A stretch of 64,000 nucleotides of DNA, taken from Planctomycetes bacterium B3_Pla. GTDB lineage: Bacteria; Planctomycetota; Phycisphaerae; Sedimentisphaerales; Anaerobacaceae. Location of the stretch: the NCBI GenBank assembly GCA_005223045.1, contig NJBM01000010.1:62001-126000 (forward strand), read 5' to 3'. Both the position numbers and the translations under genes were made by a program. The notes beneath the pieces were generated by a model. That model searched no databases. It had not been told where the DNA came from and worked only from the letters and a program-made list of their open reading frames with translations. This document shows positions 34,161 through 42,906 of the stretch, piece after piece. How positions within the stretch are numbered: position 1 is the first letter of the stretch; each line of letters starts with the position of its first letter.

Positions 34161-35305
34161 ATTTTGGCGGCCAGCCGGACCATCGTCTCGTAGTTTGCCA
34201 ATATGCCGGGCGTGATTTTCCGGCTGATAGGCGCCGATGTCGGCATCAGGACGAAGCCTTTGCCGTCGCCGGAGGTTCCGTCTTTGAGGCTCTTTTTGAC
34301 GATTTTCTCAAACTCTGCCGGCTCGGTGTTTTCTATGTCGGCGAATTCTATGTTCCCAAACAGGACCAGCTCTTTGCCGTACTCGCTGCGCACATAAGCA
34401 AGCTCTACGTCTCCCTGCGGGGGCGGTTCGATCGGATCGATGGCGGCGGGGCCCATCTCGACGATATAATCGAGTACGGCACGAATCCTGCCGTGGCAAT
34501 GAATCCGGGCATAACCTCCGTGCCTTTGAATAGTCTCCACCATCGGGCCGGTGTAACGAACCACGTATTCCTTGAACAGATGTGGCGGCAGGTAAGGTTC
34601 GCTGGCATATTCAGGCCCGTAGATACGCCACAGGTGGCCGGGGAATTCCCTTGCCGTTTTCTCGGTTCTTGCATGAATGTGGCCAGAAAGTTTCTCAAGC
34701 AAACGATGCATCAGCTTCTGCTCGGTCAGCGCGACAACTGTGAAATCTTCCAGGTTAAAGAGAGAGGCCGCGGCGCATATTGGATCTTCCGTATCCACCA
34801 TGACGATGCCGCGGTCGGCGAGTTCATTATCTTCTTCAATCAGGCTTTCGATGTCGAACTCCTCTGCGAAAGTCTCATCCGGCAGCTCAAGGTAGGTCTT
34901 CAGATCGTCTGTGCTTTTAAGCAGATGCTTTAGTGTCCAGACCGTATCGACCTCCGGGCTGCGGCGGCTCAGCGATGTCATTGTTCTGTCGGCAACTTTC
35001 AGAGTCACACGTTTGAAGCGGCATCCGTCCGCCACGTATTCCTCTGTCTCGAAGAACTCGCCGCGAGAACCGCCGGAATCGACCTCGTGACAGCGCGATT
35101 TGACCGGGCTGCGCATCCGAATTATGTCGCTCTGTTCCTCCGCCAGCTTCAGCAGAGGCCGCCAGGACGGGTCGTTATAGACGTTGAATTCATCCGGATC
35201 AGATGGATCAATATCAAATCCCCCAATTTCATAGAAATTGACGGCAGGCCGGTCAACCGGTTCGCCGCGCAAAGTCGCCATCAATCTTTCCCGCCTGGTC
35301 ATCAT
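34157..35305 (-). CDS. Uroporphyrinogen decarboxylase (URO-D) family protein, methyltransferase-like
   Basis: 382 residues. N-terminal TRRERLMATLRGEPVDRPAV is the hallmark of this group; HCHGRIRAVLDYIVEMG and the GNIEFADIEN stretch later in the barrel fit MtaA/CmuA-like corrinoid methyltransferases rather than HemE. Zinc-ligand candidates are the histidines in YARIHCHG. No corrinoid protein is encoded nearby, so the methyl-transfer role is an inference. It is the last gene of a minus-strand operon (TPR protein, symporter, small membrane protein, this gene), starting 9 bases after the small gene. It may process the compound imported by the symporter. Confidence 0.8.
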   Translation of the reverse strand: MMTRRERLMATLRGEPVDRPAVNFYEIGGFDIDPSDPDEFNVYNDPSWRPLLKLAEEQSDIIRMRSPVKSRCHEVDSGGSRGEFFETEEYVADGCRFKRVTLKVADRTMTSLSRRSPEVDTVWTLKHLLKSTDDLKTYLELPDETFAEEFDIESLIEEDNELADRGIVMVDTEDPICAAASLFNLEDFTVVALTEQKLMHRLLEKLSGHIHARTEKTAREFPGHLWRIYGPEYASEPYLPPHLFKEYVVRYTGPMVETIQRHGGYARIHCHGRIRAVLDYIVEMGPAAIDPIEPPPQGDVELAYVRSEYGKELVLFGNIEFADIENTEPAEFEKIVKKSLKDGTSGDGKGFVLMPTSAPISRKITPGILANYETMVRLAAKI

Positions 35306-35314
35306 TGATCTATC

Positions 35315-35485
35315 TCAAGCATCTTCCTGGTGGGAACTTTCGTTCTGGCCAGCCCGGTCTGTGAGGCTCTTGAACAGCGAGCGAATGTTGAAGAAACCGC
35401 CGATTGAGACAACTACCGCCAGGCCCGCAAAAAGAGCGAGGCTTGCAAAGAAAAAGATTTTCCAAAGGCTAATCCAGAAATCCAT
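35315..35485 (-). CDS. 56-residue single-helix membrane protein next to symporter
   Basis: A short gene. It starts MDFWISLWKIFFFASLALF, continues with a glycine/valine-rich hydrophobic run to about residue 31 and ends in a hydrophilic tail (about 35-56) rich in S, E, Q. GAGGAG, which forms the last codons of the symporter gene, acts as its Shine-Dalgarno, with the ATG 6 bases after the symporter stop. The position between a sodium:solute symporter and a URO-D-family gene suggests a small accessory subunit of the transporter. No family was recognised. Confidence 0.75.
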   Translation of the reverse strand: MDFWISLWKIFFFASLALFAGLAVVVSIGGFFNIRSLFKSLTDRAGQNESSHQEDA

Positions 35486-35491
35486 ATCGTG

Positions 35492-37024
35492 TTACTCCTC
35501 ATGCTTTGCGGATTTGCCGCGATCCGGGAACGCCAGAGAGCCGGCTACCATCAGCACGATCGCAAGTGCTATCACAACCAGTCCAACGATCGCACTGGAT
35601 ACTTCTATGCCCAGCAGGTTCTGAATCGGCTTCAATCCTACTGCCGCCCCGAAACCACATATCAGAGACAGATATGCACCGACTTCGCTGGCCCGTTTCC
35701 AGTAAAGGCCGAAGACCAACAAGGCAATGGCTCCGGTAAAATAGATTGCCCCGGAGATTGCCATGTAGTCCCACAAGTCTTGCCCGAGGTCATACCAGAG
35801 TCCCCAAATGAGAATGAAAATACCGATAGCTATGATGAAGATTCGCGTTAGCAGCAGACGTGCCTTGGAGGACAATCCTCCCTTGAACCAGGGCGCCACC
35901 ACATCCTGGGTCAGCACCGAACTCCAGCAGAGCAGGTAACTATCGTGGGTGGACATGAACGCAGCTAACATTCCCGCCGAGACGATCCCTATGAATCCCG
36001 GCGGAAGTATCTGGCTTAGAAACACCGGCATTGCCATCAGAGTTACCTGTGAGTCGGCGGAACCGTCATCGGGAAGGAAAATACTCCTCAGCGAATCGTG
36101 CTGGGAGATATAAACGAAGGCGCAGATTCCGAAAAAATAGGGCAGCAGGAATCGAATGAGGAAACCTATGGAAGCCCAGGTGTAGATCTTCTTAACGGTG
36201 CGCGTGTTTTCCGCAGAACATGCGCGAATCACTGCTGTTTGCCAAACTGCGCAACTAACCAGGCCGAGGAAGAACATCCAGACCACGTAAGAGACACCGA
36301 AACCTTCGCCGTGGAACGGGTTGAAACCGGCTTCGCCCTTCAGTTGTGATACGGTATCAATGATGTTGCTCCAGCCCAGGCATTCGATTGATATCAGACT
36401 CGTCGCCAGGAGGCTAAACGACAGGACGACGAACTGTATGTAGTCGAGAACCACTACCGAAACCATTCCACCTAAGGTTGTATAGAGCAGCACCATTCCA
36501 AGCAGAACGCTCATTATGACTTTGAGGTGAACATCCTGGGTCAATCCTGTTATACCCATCACGAAAATGGAGCCGGCTTTGAGGAACATCCCCATATTGA
36601 GGATGCCGGAGAAGGCCAGTATTATACCACCCAGGATGCGGACGCCTCGTCCGAAGCGTCTCTCGTAGAATTCCGGGATAGTCATTATCTTCATACGCCG
36701 CAGCGGCACAACGATGAATCCGGTCAGCCCCACGACCAACGTCACGATAGCGGCGGCCAGCGCGATGTGAAAGGCTGCGAAGCCACCCGTAAACCCCTTC
36801 TGGGCCGAGTACATCACCGTCACCAGTCCCAACTCGGTTCCGATCATTGTCGCAATCGCCAGGAAGGTTTTCAGGCCCCGGCCGGCAACCATGAAATCCG
36901 TAACGTTGCTGATATATCGTCTTATATACACGCCGAAAGCTACAATGACGATCAGATAGCCGACGACGATGCACCAGTCAGTGGGACCAAAATTGGTACC
37001 GATTCCAATAGCACTCAAATCCAT
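35492..37024 (-). CDS. Sodium:solute symporter (SSS family)
   Basis: About 510 residues with about 13 membrane helices. Signature features: DFMVAGRGLKTFLAIATMIGTE near the N terminus, GRGVRILGGIILAFSG, the IPEFYERRFG motif, and PPGFIGIVSAGMLAAFMSTHDSYLL, the conserved sodium-site helix region. Substrate unknown; sugars or organic acids are likely from context. ATG 37024 with GGAG about 5 bases upstream is preferred over the first in-frame ATG. The operon places it after the DUF5107-TPR gene and before the 56-residue membrane protein. Confidence 0.9.
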   Translation of the reverse strand: MDLSAIGIGTNFGPTDWCIVVGYLIVIVAFGVYIRRYISNVTDFMVAGRGLKTFLAIATMIGTELGLVTVMYSAQKGFTGGFAAFHIALAAAIVTLVVGLTGFIVVPLRRMKIMTIPEFYERRFGRGVRILGGIILAFSGILNMGMFLKAGSIFVMGITGLTQDVHLKVIMSVLLGMVLLYTTLGGMVSVVVLDYIQFVVLSFSLLATSLISIECLGWSNIIDTVSQLKGEAGFNPFHGEGFGVSYVVWMFFLGLVSCAVWQTAVIRACSAENTRTVKKIYTWASIGFLIRFLLPYFFGICAFVYISQHDSLRSIFLPDDGSADSQVTLMAMPVFLSQILPPGFIGIVSAGMLAAFMSTHDSYLLCWSSVLTQDVVAPWFKGGLSSKARLLLTRIFIIAIGIFILIWGLWYDLGQDLWDYMAISGAIYFTGAIALLVFGLYWKRASEVGAYLSLICGFGAAVGLKPIQNLLGIEVSSAIVGLVVIALAIVLMVAGSLAFPDRGKSAKHEE

Positions 37025-37058
37025 AGGGTCTCCATGTTCAAAATGACTGCACCTCAAG

Positions 37059-37082
37059 GCGGCCACGCGGGGCCGCCCCTAC
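37059..37082. repeat. GCGGCCACGCGGGGCCGCCCCTAC palindromic element
   Basis: GC-rich imperfect palindrome (GCGGCC...GGCCGC) ending in CCCCTAC, similar to the element at 60639-60691. It overlaps the stop region of the TPR gene and lies upstream of the symporter start; it may form a hairpin between these cotranscribed genes. Confidence 0.6.
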
Positions 37083-40000
37083 TTCAGCTCCTTTTCGCAC
37101 CGTTCTCGATATTCGTTCTGTTGGCGTGCACCTTTGTGTCCGGCGGCGCCTTCCTTCCATGCCGAACGCGCATCGGCCTCACGCCCAAGAGCCTGCAGCG
37201 CCTTTCCGCGCCAGTATTGTGCGGCTGCTTCTGCCGGCTTGTTCGAGCGTCCGACGCCGATGTTATCGGGATACGTCAAAGCCGCCTCGAAGTCATGTAA
37301 AGCCCCGGCAAAGTTCTTATCGTCAAAACGCTGCCGGCCTCGTTCCAGATGCGCCTTGTGGAATATGTCCCATGTAATGCTCTGGCCCTCCCAGTTGACA
37401 AAATACGGCGTCGATTCGAGTAAATCGATGGCATTGGTGTAATCCTGCTCGTCGAGATAGGCCTGGGCGAGCATGATGATAATGTCCGCACGCATGAGCG
37501 TCTCAAAAGGCGTAGATTCCATGACCTCTATCGCTTCAGGTCGTTTCTTTGCCGCCAGCAAAACGTCCGCCAGGTCGCGATAGAGCGTCTGGTCTTTCGG
37601 CCGGGCTGCAATGGCCTTGCGATATAGCCTCTGAGCTTTGGTCAGGTCCTCCTCCACGGCCCAGGCGTAAAGACCCAGATTGCGAAACGCGATGCTCAAC
37701 GATTGGTCTAAGTCAGCCGCCCTTCGCCAGCACCGGACAGCTTCATCAATCCGGCTAAGATGCGCATAGAGATTTCCAAGATGCAGATGTGCATGAGCAT
37801 CGTCGGAGTTGTTCCTGACGGCGTACTTTAATACTTCCACCGCTTCGGGCCGGGATGGGAATTCATAATCCCGGTGACTCCCGGCAGCCTTATCGAGATA
37901 TGCCTCGGCCTTCGCCCGGTCTTTTTGCAGCGATGCAAAGTAGGCCAGATAATAGAGAGGCAATGGGCTGCGTTTGCCTTGTGAAACTGCCGAAAGCAGC
38001 TTCTCGGCTTCTTTCACCAGTCCCAGCTCGGAAAAGACAAGGCTCGCCTCCAACATTTGAAAATCGTCCTCTCCGACGAACGCTTTCGCTTGGCGCACGA
38101 AGCGATTCATCTGACGTTTGCCCTGTAATGCCGTCAGCATCCTCGGGATCAAATCGGTCGGGTTTTGAGCGATTCTTTGTTTGGCATGTTTGTACGCCGA
38201 CTTTGTCTCTCCTGCGGCGTACAGGGCAAGGGCCAAATGATTCTTTGCCCTGGTATCCGTCGGATTGAGCTTAGCTGCCTGCTCGAATGCCTCCACGGCT
38301 TTCACGTAATCTCCCAATCGCATAAAAGCACGCCCGGCCAGGTCGTGGCCGAGAGAGGCGGCGCCGAGACACCTGACCGCTTTGTAAGCACATCGCAGCA
38401 CCTCGATCTCATTGCCCGATCTCGAATGGCATACGCCGAGGAAATACCACGACAGCCCGTCAGTGTCATCTTTACTCACGGCCATGTTCAGCCGCCGCGC
38501 CGCAGTCTCATACAGGCCTGCTTCAATATCAAGTACAGCCAGCCCACGCAGGGCGGGCGAATACTGGGGGTCTTCCGCCAACGCCTTTTCATAATACTCA
38601 CGGGCCTTTTTGCGATTTGTCCCCAGGTCATGCTTTCGGCCTCTTAGATACTTTTCCTCCAAAGTGAGCTGCTCGTCGGGCTTGGTCATAAGTTTCGAGG
38701 GTTCAGGTTCGGGAGTCTCCGGAATCGGCAACGGAGTCGTGAAGGAGGCGAGCACAGTTCCGTCTTTGGTTGTGATTGTGACATCAACAGGCGACTTCGG
38801 AGCCGCCGAGAGCGTAATTGTCCGAGGATTCTCAGGAGTGAGGTTCACAGTCTCTGCGAGAAGCTCGTGATTCTCTTGTGAAAGCGTGCAAACGGACCCC
38901 GGGAAATCACTGGTTGCGAGGATGCGGAGTCGTAGGGTGGGGCTTGCCCCACCATTTTCACGATGAGTCTGAACGGCTATGTCCTTCGTCGCATACTCGA
39001 AACCGTCACCAAGTCCATGCACCGGATACCAGTATTCCTGCCACGAGACCACCTGTCTCGGCAGCAACATGCCGTAATCGGACTGAGTCGGCAGCGGCCC
39101 GCTCTGGACCTCTATATACGGGCCGTCATTGTCGGTCAGGTTCTCCTGGCTCACCAGCCCAAAGTCCCATGTTCCCCACGTCCAGGCCTTTTTGCCGCTC
39201 AGCTCGTGATGGTCGGCTGTCTGCACAATTCCCCGGTCCGCATCGACGTCGTAAGCCCCGAAGAAATCAAAGACACAATCGACGGAAAAAACCGAGGAGG
39301 AGGTTTCATAGTTCTTCAGCCATGTCAGGTCCTTGCCCTCATGTATGGGCCAGTTAAAGAATTTGACGCCGGCATGGTCCGTGCCGAGGGTCATCGGATA
39401 GATAAAACGAGTGCCGGGCCGATTCGGAAAAGCCGTGCAATTCCAGAAGTAGTACGGGCTCATCGCGTCGAAGGGATTGAAAATGCGAATCTGCTCGTCC
39501 AGATAGGCCTTGCCCGGATGCAGAGTCACCCTCACGGTCCATTGTGTCCGCAGACTCTTTTCCAGGTTGTTAATCTCAAGGTAAGCCGAGCCGTCGGCGT
39601 TCTTGCCTGTGACCGCATCGACCGGCGACAAAATTGCCACGGTATGCCCGTGCGGTCCTGCGTTCCATTCGACACCGCCGCTGATCCAGGCCCCGCGCAT
39701 GGCGATCATCCCCGGCTTGATCACATCATTGAGATGGAACATTTCCTTGCCTTCGGTCTTGTCGAAAACCGAATGCAGACGGCCGCCTAACTCGGGAAGG
39801 CAGGTGACTTTCAGGTATTCATTTTCAAGAAACAGCGCCTTGTACGTTCGATCTTCCTTGGTTCTGGAAAGATCGTCCTGCATCGTGTAAGGGTAAACGA
39901 TAGAGCCTTTGACCGTGGTCGAGAATTTCACATCGCTTTCAAGGGCCCAGAGCTTTGGATTTACATCTTCGGCCCACCCGTAGGTAGGAATCGTTAAAGT

Positions 40001-40102
40001 GCCCTCCCATGCCTTGACGCTTGCCCAACTCCGGCTCGAAAACCCCAAAATCAACCCACAGGAAACCAGAACAACCCGGAAATATCTGACAAGACCTCTC
40101 AT
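37079..40102 (-). CDS. Secreted DUF5107 and TPR-repeat protein
   Basis: About 1007 residues. Signal peptide (MRGLVRYFRVVLVSCGLILG). The N-terminal 400 residues match the DUF5107-type galactose-mutarotase-like fold: AWEGTLTIPTYGW, LENEYLKVTCLPELGGRL and ISGGVEWNAGPHGH. The rest is about twelve tetratricopeptide repeats, clear in ALAEDPQYSPALRGLAVLD and AAKLNPTDTRAKNHLALALY. It likely binds sugar and organises other proteins. The start at 40102 follows GAGGTGAAAGTTATG and begins the signal peptide. A short palindromic repeat is read in frame near residues 383-391 (NGGASPTLR). First gene of the operon with the symporter. Confidence 0.85.
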   Translation of the reverse strand: MRGLVRYFRVVLVSCGLILGFSSRSWASVKAWEGTLTIPTYGWAEDVNPKLWALESDVKFSTTVKGSIVYPYTMQDDLSRTKEDRTYKALFLENEYLKVTCLPELGGRLHSVFDKTEGKEMFHLNDVIKPGMIAMRGAWISGGVEWNAGPHGHTVAILSPVDAVTGKNADGSAYLEINNLEKSLRTQWTVRVTLHPGKAYLDEQIRIFNPFDAMSPYYFWNCTAFPNRPGTRFIYPMTLGTDHAGVKFFNWPIHEGKDLTWLKNYETSSSVFSVDCVFDFFGAYDVDADRGIVQTADHHELSGKKAWTWGTWDFGLVSQENLTDNDGPYIEVQSGPLPTQSDYGMLLPRQVVSWQEYWYPVHGLGDGFEYATKDIAVQTHRENGGASPTLRLRILATSDFPGSVCTLSQENHELLAETVNLTPENPRTITLSAAPKSPVDVTITTKDGTVLASFTTPLPIPETPEPEPSKLMTKPDEQLTLEEKYLRGRKHDLGTNRKKAREYYEKALAEDPQYSPALRGLAVLDIEAGLYETAARRLNMAVSKDDTDGLSWYFLGVCHSRSGNEIEVLRCAYKAVRCLGAASLGHDLAGRAFMRLGDYVKAVEAFEQAAKLNPTDTRAKNHLALALYAAGETKSAYKHAKQRIAQNPTDLIPRMLTALQGKRQMNRFVRQAKAFVGEDDFQMLEASLVFSELGLVKEAEKLLSAVSQGKRSPLPLYYLAYFASLQKDRAKAEAYLDKAAGSHRDYEFPSRPEAVEVLKYAVRNNSDDAHAHLHLGNLYAHLSRIDEAVRCWRRAADLDQSLSIAFRNLGLYAWAVEEDLTKAQRLYRKAIAARPKDQTLYRDLADVLLAAKKRPEAIEVMESTPFETLMRADIIIMLAQAYLDEQDYTNAIDLLESTPYFVNWEGQSITWDIFHKAHLERGRQRFDDKNFAGALHDFEAALTYPDNIGVGRSNKPAEAAAQYWRGKALQALGREADARSAWKEGAAGHKGARQQNEYRERCEKELK
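38932..38953. repeat. GTAGGGTGGGGCTTGCCCCACC inside the TPR gene
   Basis: A 22-base element identical to the intergenic copy at 25079-25100. Here it is inside the coding sequence, read as GGASPT at the end of the DUF5107 domain. Confidence 0.8.
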
Positions 40103-40661
40103 AACTTTCACCTCACATTTCCCAGACAAATAAGAGTTAAAACTCCCGTCACTGAGACACTTCGTGTTCTCACACTCCATAATCTATTTGTCTTCCATTA
40201 CAAAAGAAACAAAAAACTGTTCTCGGCAGAAATTTCCAGGATAACTCCCTACGTGATTCATGTAGGCGCTGGATGAGGTCGCAAGTGTGAAGAGGCTCAC
40301 TTAAGGCCGCTCGTGACCGGGGCTAATTGGCCCGCTTATTCAACCTGGGGGCTACTATTGGACCGATTCATCAGCCAAGAGAGTTCCAGTTCCCACGAAA
40401 AAAAATGTCGCCGGGGGAAATTTGTGCTTGACGTCGGTCAGTAGGGATGGTAAATTCCGCGTAAGTGTAGGGATCGTCGCGAGAGCTTCCTTGAGGCCTT
40501 TAGTCTGGCACGTACAGCAATTTGGCGAGCGGACTCCGCTGCAGTGATCGGGAAAGCTGTGTGTTTCCTGCGAACACGGTGTCACAGAGCGAAGCGGAAA
40601 TGCGGGAACTTGGCGACATCCATAGTAGGTGAGAACCTCCATCGAAGAACTTAACTGATAG
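40103..40661. other. 559-base gap with a long leader before the channel gene
   Basis: No supported gene; open frames on the minus strand cover it but have no ribosome binding site or family resemblance. It holds a promoter at 40428-40456, leaving an untranslated leader of about 200 bases with several small potential stems (for example GGAAAGC...GTTTCC around 40549-40567). No known riboswitch class was recognised. The Shine-Dalgarno of the channel gene is weak. Confidence 0.5.
40428..40456 (+). promoter_or_regulatory. Sigma-70-type promoter of the receptor-channel gene
   Basis: TTGACG (40428-40433), 17-base spacer, TAAATT (40451-40456). It is about 205 bases upstream of the start codon at 40662, giving a long leader. 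No other equally good match was seen in the gap. Confidence 0.6.
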
Positions 40662-42896
40662 ATGCGCATAATAAGAAACAACATACCGGTTCTGATCCTC
40701 ATTTTTGTTCTTTGCGTCAACGCAGGCTACGGCCAGCCCGGCGAACCCAGAACATATGTGCTGGCAACCGGAAGCGAAAGCGGTGTCTATTATCAATTGG
40801 GCTTGGGAATAAAGGCGGCCGTCGAAGAAGTGGATCCGAGTATTACGATAAAAGTAGTTAAAACAGATGGAGCTGTGGACAATTTAGGGCTAATAGAAAA
40901 GGGGGAAGCTGACTTTGCATTTACCCAGAACAATATTGCCCATTGGTTCTATCACGGTGAAAAGCTGTGGGCTTTGCCATCCCAGACAATTGCCGGAGTA
41001 GCCTCTTTGTATACCGAATCCATTCAGATTATTGTGAGGAAGGATTCGGATGTGAGAGAGGTTCGAGATCTCAGGGGTAGGACCGTCTGCACAAAGCCAA
41101 TCGAAACCAGGAAGTTCTCTGCTGTGATCGATATCTTGAGTGCGGCTGGACTTGAACGTTCAGACGTAACTCAGACAACACTCTCCTTGAAGGAAGCATG
41201 TGAAGCAGTGGAGGACCCCAATGACGCCAATGAAGCTGCGTTTATAATAGCCGGTATTCCAACTCCCGGTATTGCGGAAGTCTGCAAGAGGGGGCAGATA
41301 AGATTCATTGAATTGCCTAAGGAATTGGCGAGATCGTCACACAAGTCCTGTTCTAACTTAGTATCCCATTCGATCCCAGCAGGGACATACAAGGGGCAGG
41401 ACAAAAGGATTGCGACTTTGGGTGTCCGGTCGCTGTTGGTGGCGCGTAAGAATCTCGAGCCGGAAGTCGTTCGTAAAGTTGTGGCAGCAATCTTCGAGAA
41501 GACTGCAACACTAAAGAAGATGCACACACAGGGTGCGAATATAACGGTGGATTCCGCTACTAAAGGGATGACGATCGACCTTCACCCGGCGGCGAAGCAA
41601 TATCTTGAGGGTGTGTCTTTCCTTATGAAACTTCGTAAACACTGGCCGAAGATGCTTAATTACATCTTCAGTGTTAGCATAATACTGTTCTTAGTGTATT
41701 ACTTCGTGAATCGCAGATTTTTCCCAAACGCTTTAGGAAAGAGTGGTTATGCTCGAGTGGCAATAGTCTTCTTTTGCGTCTATGCTCTCGGCGCAATACT
41801 CATGGTTTTTTTGGAAGGTCCATATAACGAGCAGTTTGAGAACTTGTACCGGTCATTTTGCTCAATGTTCATGTATCTTTCCACTGGTTTCGAACACCAG
41901 GTACCTGTGACTCAAGGCGGGATGATGACTGCTGCATTGACTGTCGGCGTTTTAGGTGCTGGTTTGGGCGGGCTGGTGACCGGCAAGTTTGCGGCCATGT
42001 ATATAACAAAGGAGAAAAAGATGCCCCCTCATATAAAAATGCATGTAGTGATATGTAACTGGAACAAGCGGGGCCACAAGATTGTGGAGCAACTGCACCG
42101 CCAAGAGGCCGCGCCAGGCACGGACATTGTAATTGTTACTGACAGGGACGTTGATGAGCAAGAGCTGCGAAAGAACGATCCGAAAAAGTATGATAATGTT
42201 TACATTGAGAAAGGCTGTCCCGATTCGCCTGGTGTGTTGGAGTCTTGTAGGATTCACTTAGCGAAGAGCATAATAATTCTGGCGGATGATGAACACTGCG
42301 ATGATGATAAACCTCGCGATCCGGATGATAAGTCTGTGGACATTGCCCTTGCAATAAAGATGAAGATAGAAGAAAAGTTCGGTGAAGATGATTCGGGGCA
42401 GCCAAGAGAACTGGGACCCCATATCGCCGCAGAAGTGTTAGACCAAGGAATGGTAGCCAAATTAAAGGTGGTCGGTGTGCATGAGACGGTATGTGCCACT
42501 GAGTTGGGATTGGGCGTTCTTGCGCAGTGCGCCCTTCATCATAACCTCTCAAACGTGTATGGTGAACTCCTTGATTATTCAGCGCATACAAACGAGATAT
42601 ACGTGGTGGAAGACAAAGATAAGAGAAAGATTCCCGGTATATGTGCCAACAAAACCTTCGAGGAGTGTGTTGAGATTATCAATAAGCATAGAAGCGCACG
42701 ATCGCAGAACCCCGCCATTTTGCTCGGTGTGTATAGAAACGGCAAGATCATGCTGAATCCACGGAGCCAGACGAGAGGCACCGTGGCCTTCGATAAAATA
42801 GAGAGAGATGACGGACTTGTGTTCATGGCGTTCTCGCGGCCGAATCTGGCTTATTTGACAGACAAATCAATAGCCCGGCGCGCTTCTGGGGAATAG
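40662..42896 (+). CDS. TAXI-type solute receptor fused to a pore and RCK domains (predicted ligand-gated ion channel)
   Basis: 744 residues. Signal peptide (1-24). TAXI-family TRAP-receptor domain at about 30-325: ATGSESGVYYQLG, GEADFAFTQ and VRDLRGRTVC. Then three hydrophobic helices at about 332-349, 364-384 and 419-441. Between the second and third, FCSMFMYLSTGFEHQVPVTQ (399-418) aligns with the pore helix, filter and following PxT of two-helix potassium channels, though the filter reads STGFEH, not TVGYG. From about 458: HVVICNWNKRGHKIVEQL, then VYIEKGCPDSPGVLE and SIIILADDE, an RCK N-domain of the BK/Castor type, followed by an RCK_C-like part to 730. Predicted topology puts the receptor outside and RCK inside. 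Ion, ligand and activity are inferred. Its own promoter and no cotranscribed neighbours indicate a stand-alone device. Confidence 0.85.
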   Translation: MRIIRNNIPVLILIFVLCVNAGYGQPGEPRTYVLATGSESGVYYQLGLGIKAAVEEVDPSITIKVVKTDGAVDNLGLIEKGEADFAFTQNNIAHWFYHGEKLWALPSQTIAGVASLYTESIQIIVRKDSDVREVRDLRGRTVCTKPIETRKFSAVIDILSAAGLERSDVTQTTLSLKEACEAVEDPNDANEAAFIIAGIPTPGIAEVCKRGQIRFIELPKELARSSHKSCSNLVSHSIPAGTYKGQDKRIATLGVRSLLVARKNLEPEVVRKVVAAIFEKTATLKKMHTQGANITVDSATKGMTIDLHPAAKQYLEGVSFLMKLRKHWPKMLNYIFSVSIILFLVYYFVNRRFFPNALGKSGYARVAIVFFCVYALGAILMVFLEGPYNEQFENLYRSFCSMFMYLSTGFEHQVPVTQGGMMTAALTVGVLGAGLGGLVTGKFAAMYITKEKKMPPHIKMHVVICNWNKRGHKIVEQLHRQEAAPGTDIVIVTDRDVDEQELRKNDPKKYDNVYIEKGCPDSPGVLESCRIHLAKSIIILADDEHCDDDKPRDPDDKSVDIALAIKMKIEEKFGEDDSGQPRELGPHIAAEVLDQGMVAKLKVVGVHETVCATELGLGVLAQCALHHNLSNVYGELLDYSAHTNEIYVVEDKDKRKIPGICANKTFEECVEIINKHRSARSQNPAILLGVYRNGKIMLNPRSQTRGTVAFDKIERDDGLVFMAFSRPNLAYLTDKSIARRASGE

Positions 42897-42906
42897 GAAA
42901 CGACCA

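Noticed and set aside
40355-40720. Minus-strand 121-codon frame before the channel gene
   Set aside because: Overlaps the start of the well-supported channel gene, has no Shine-Dalgarno and no recognisable domain.
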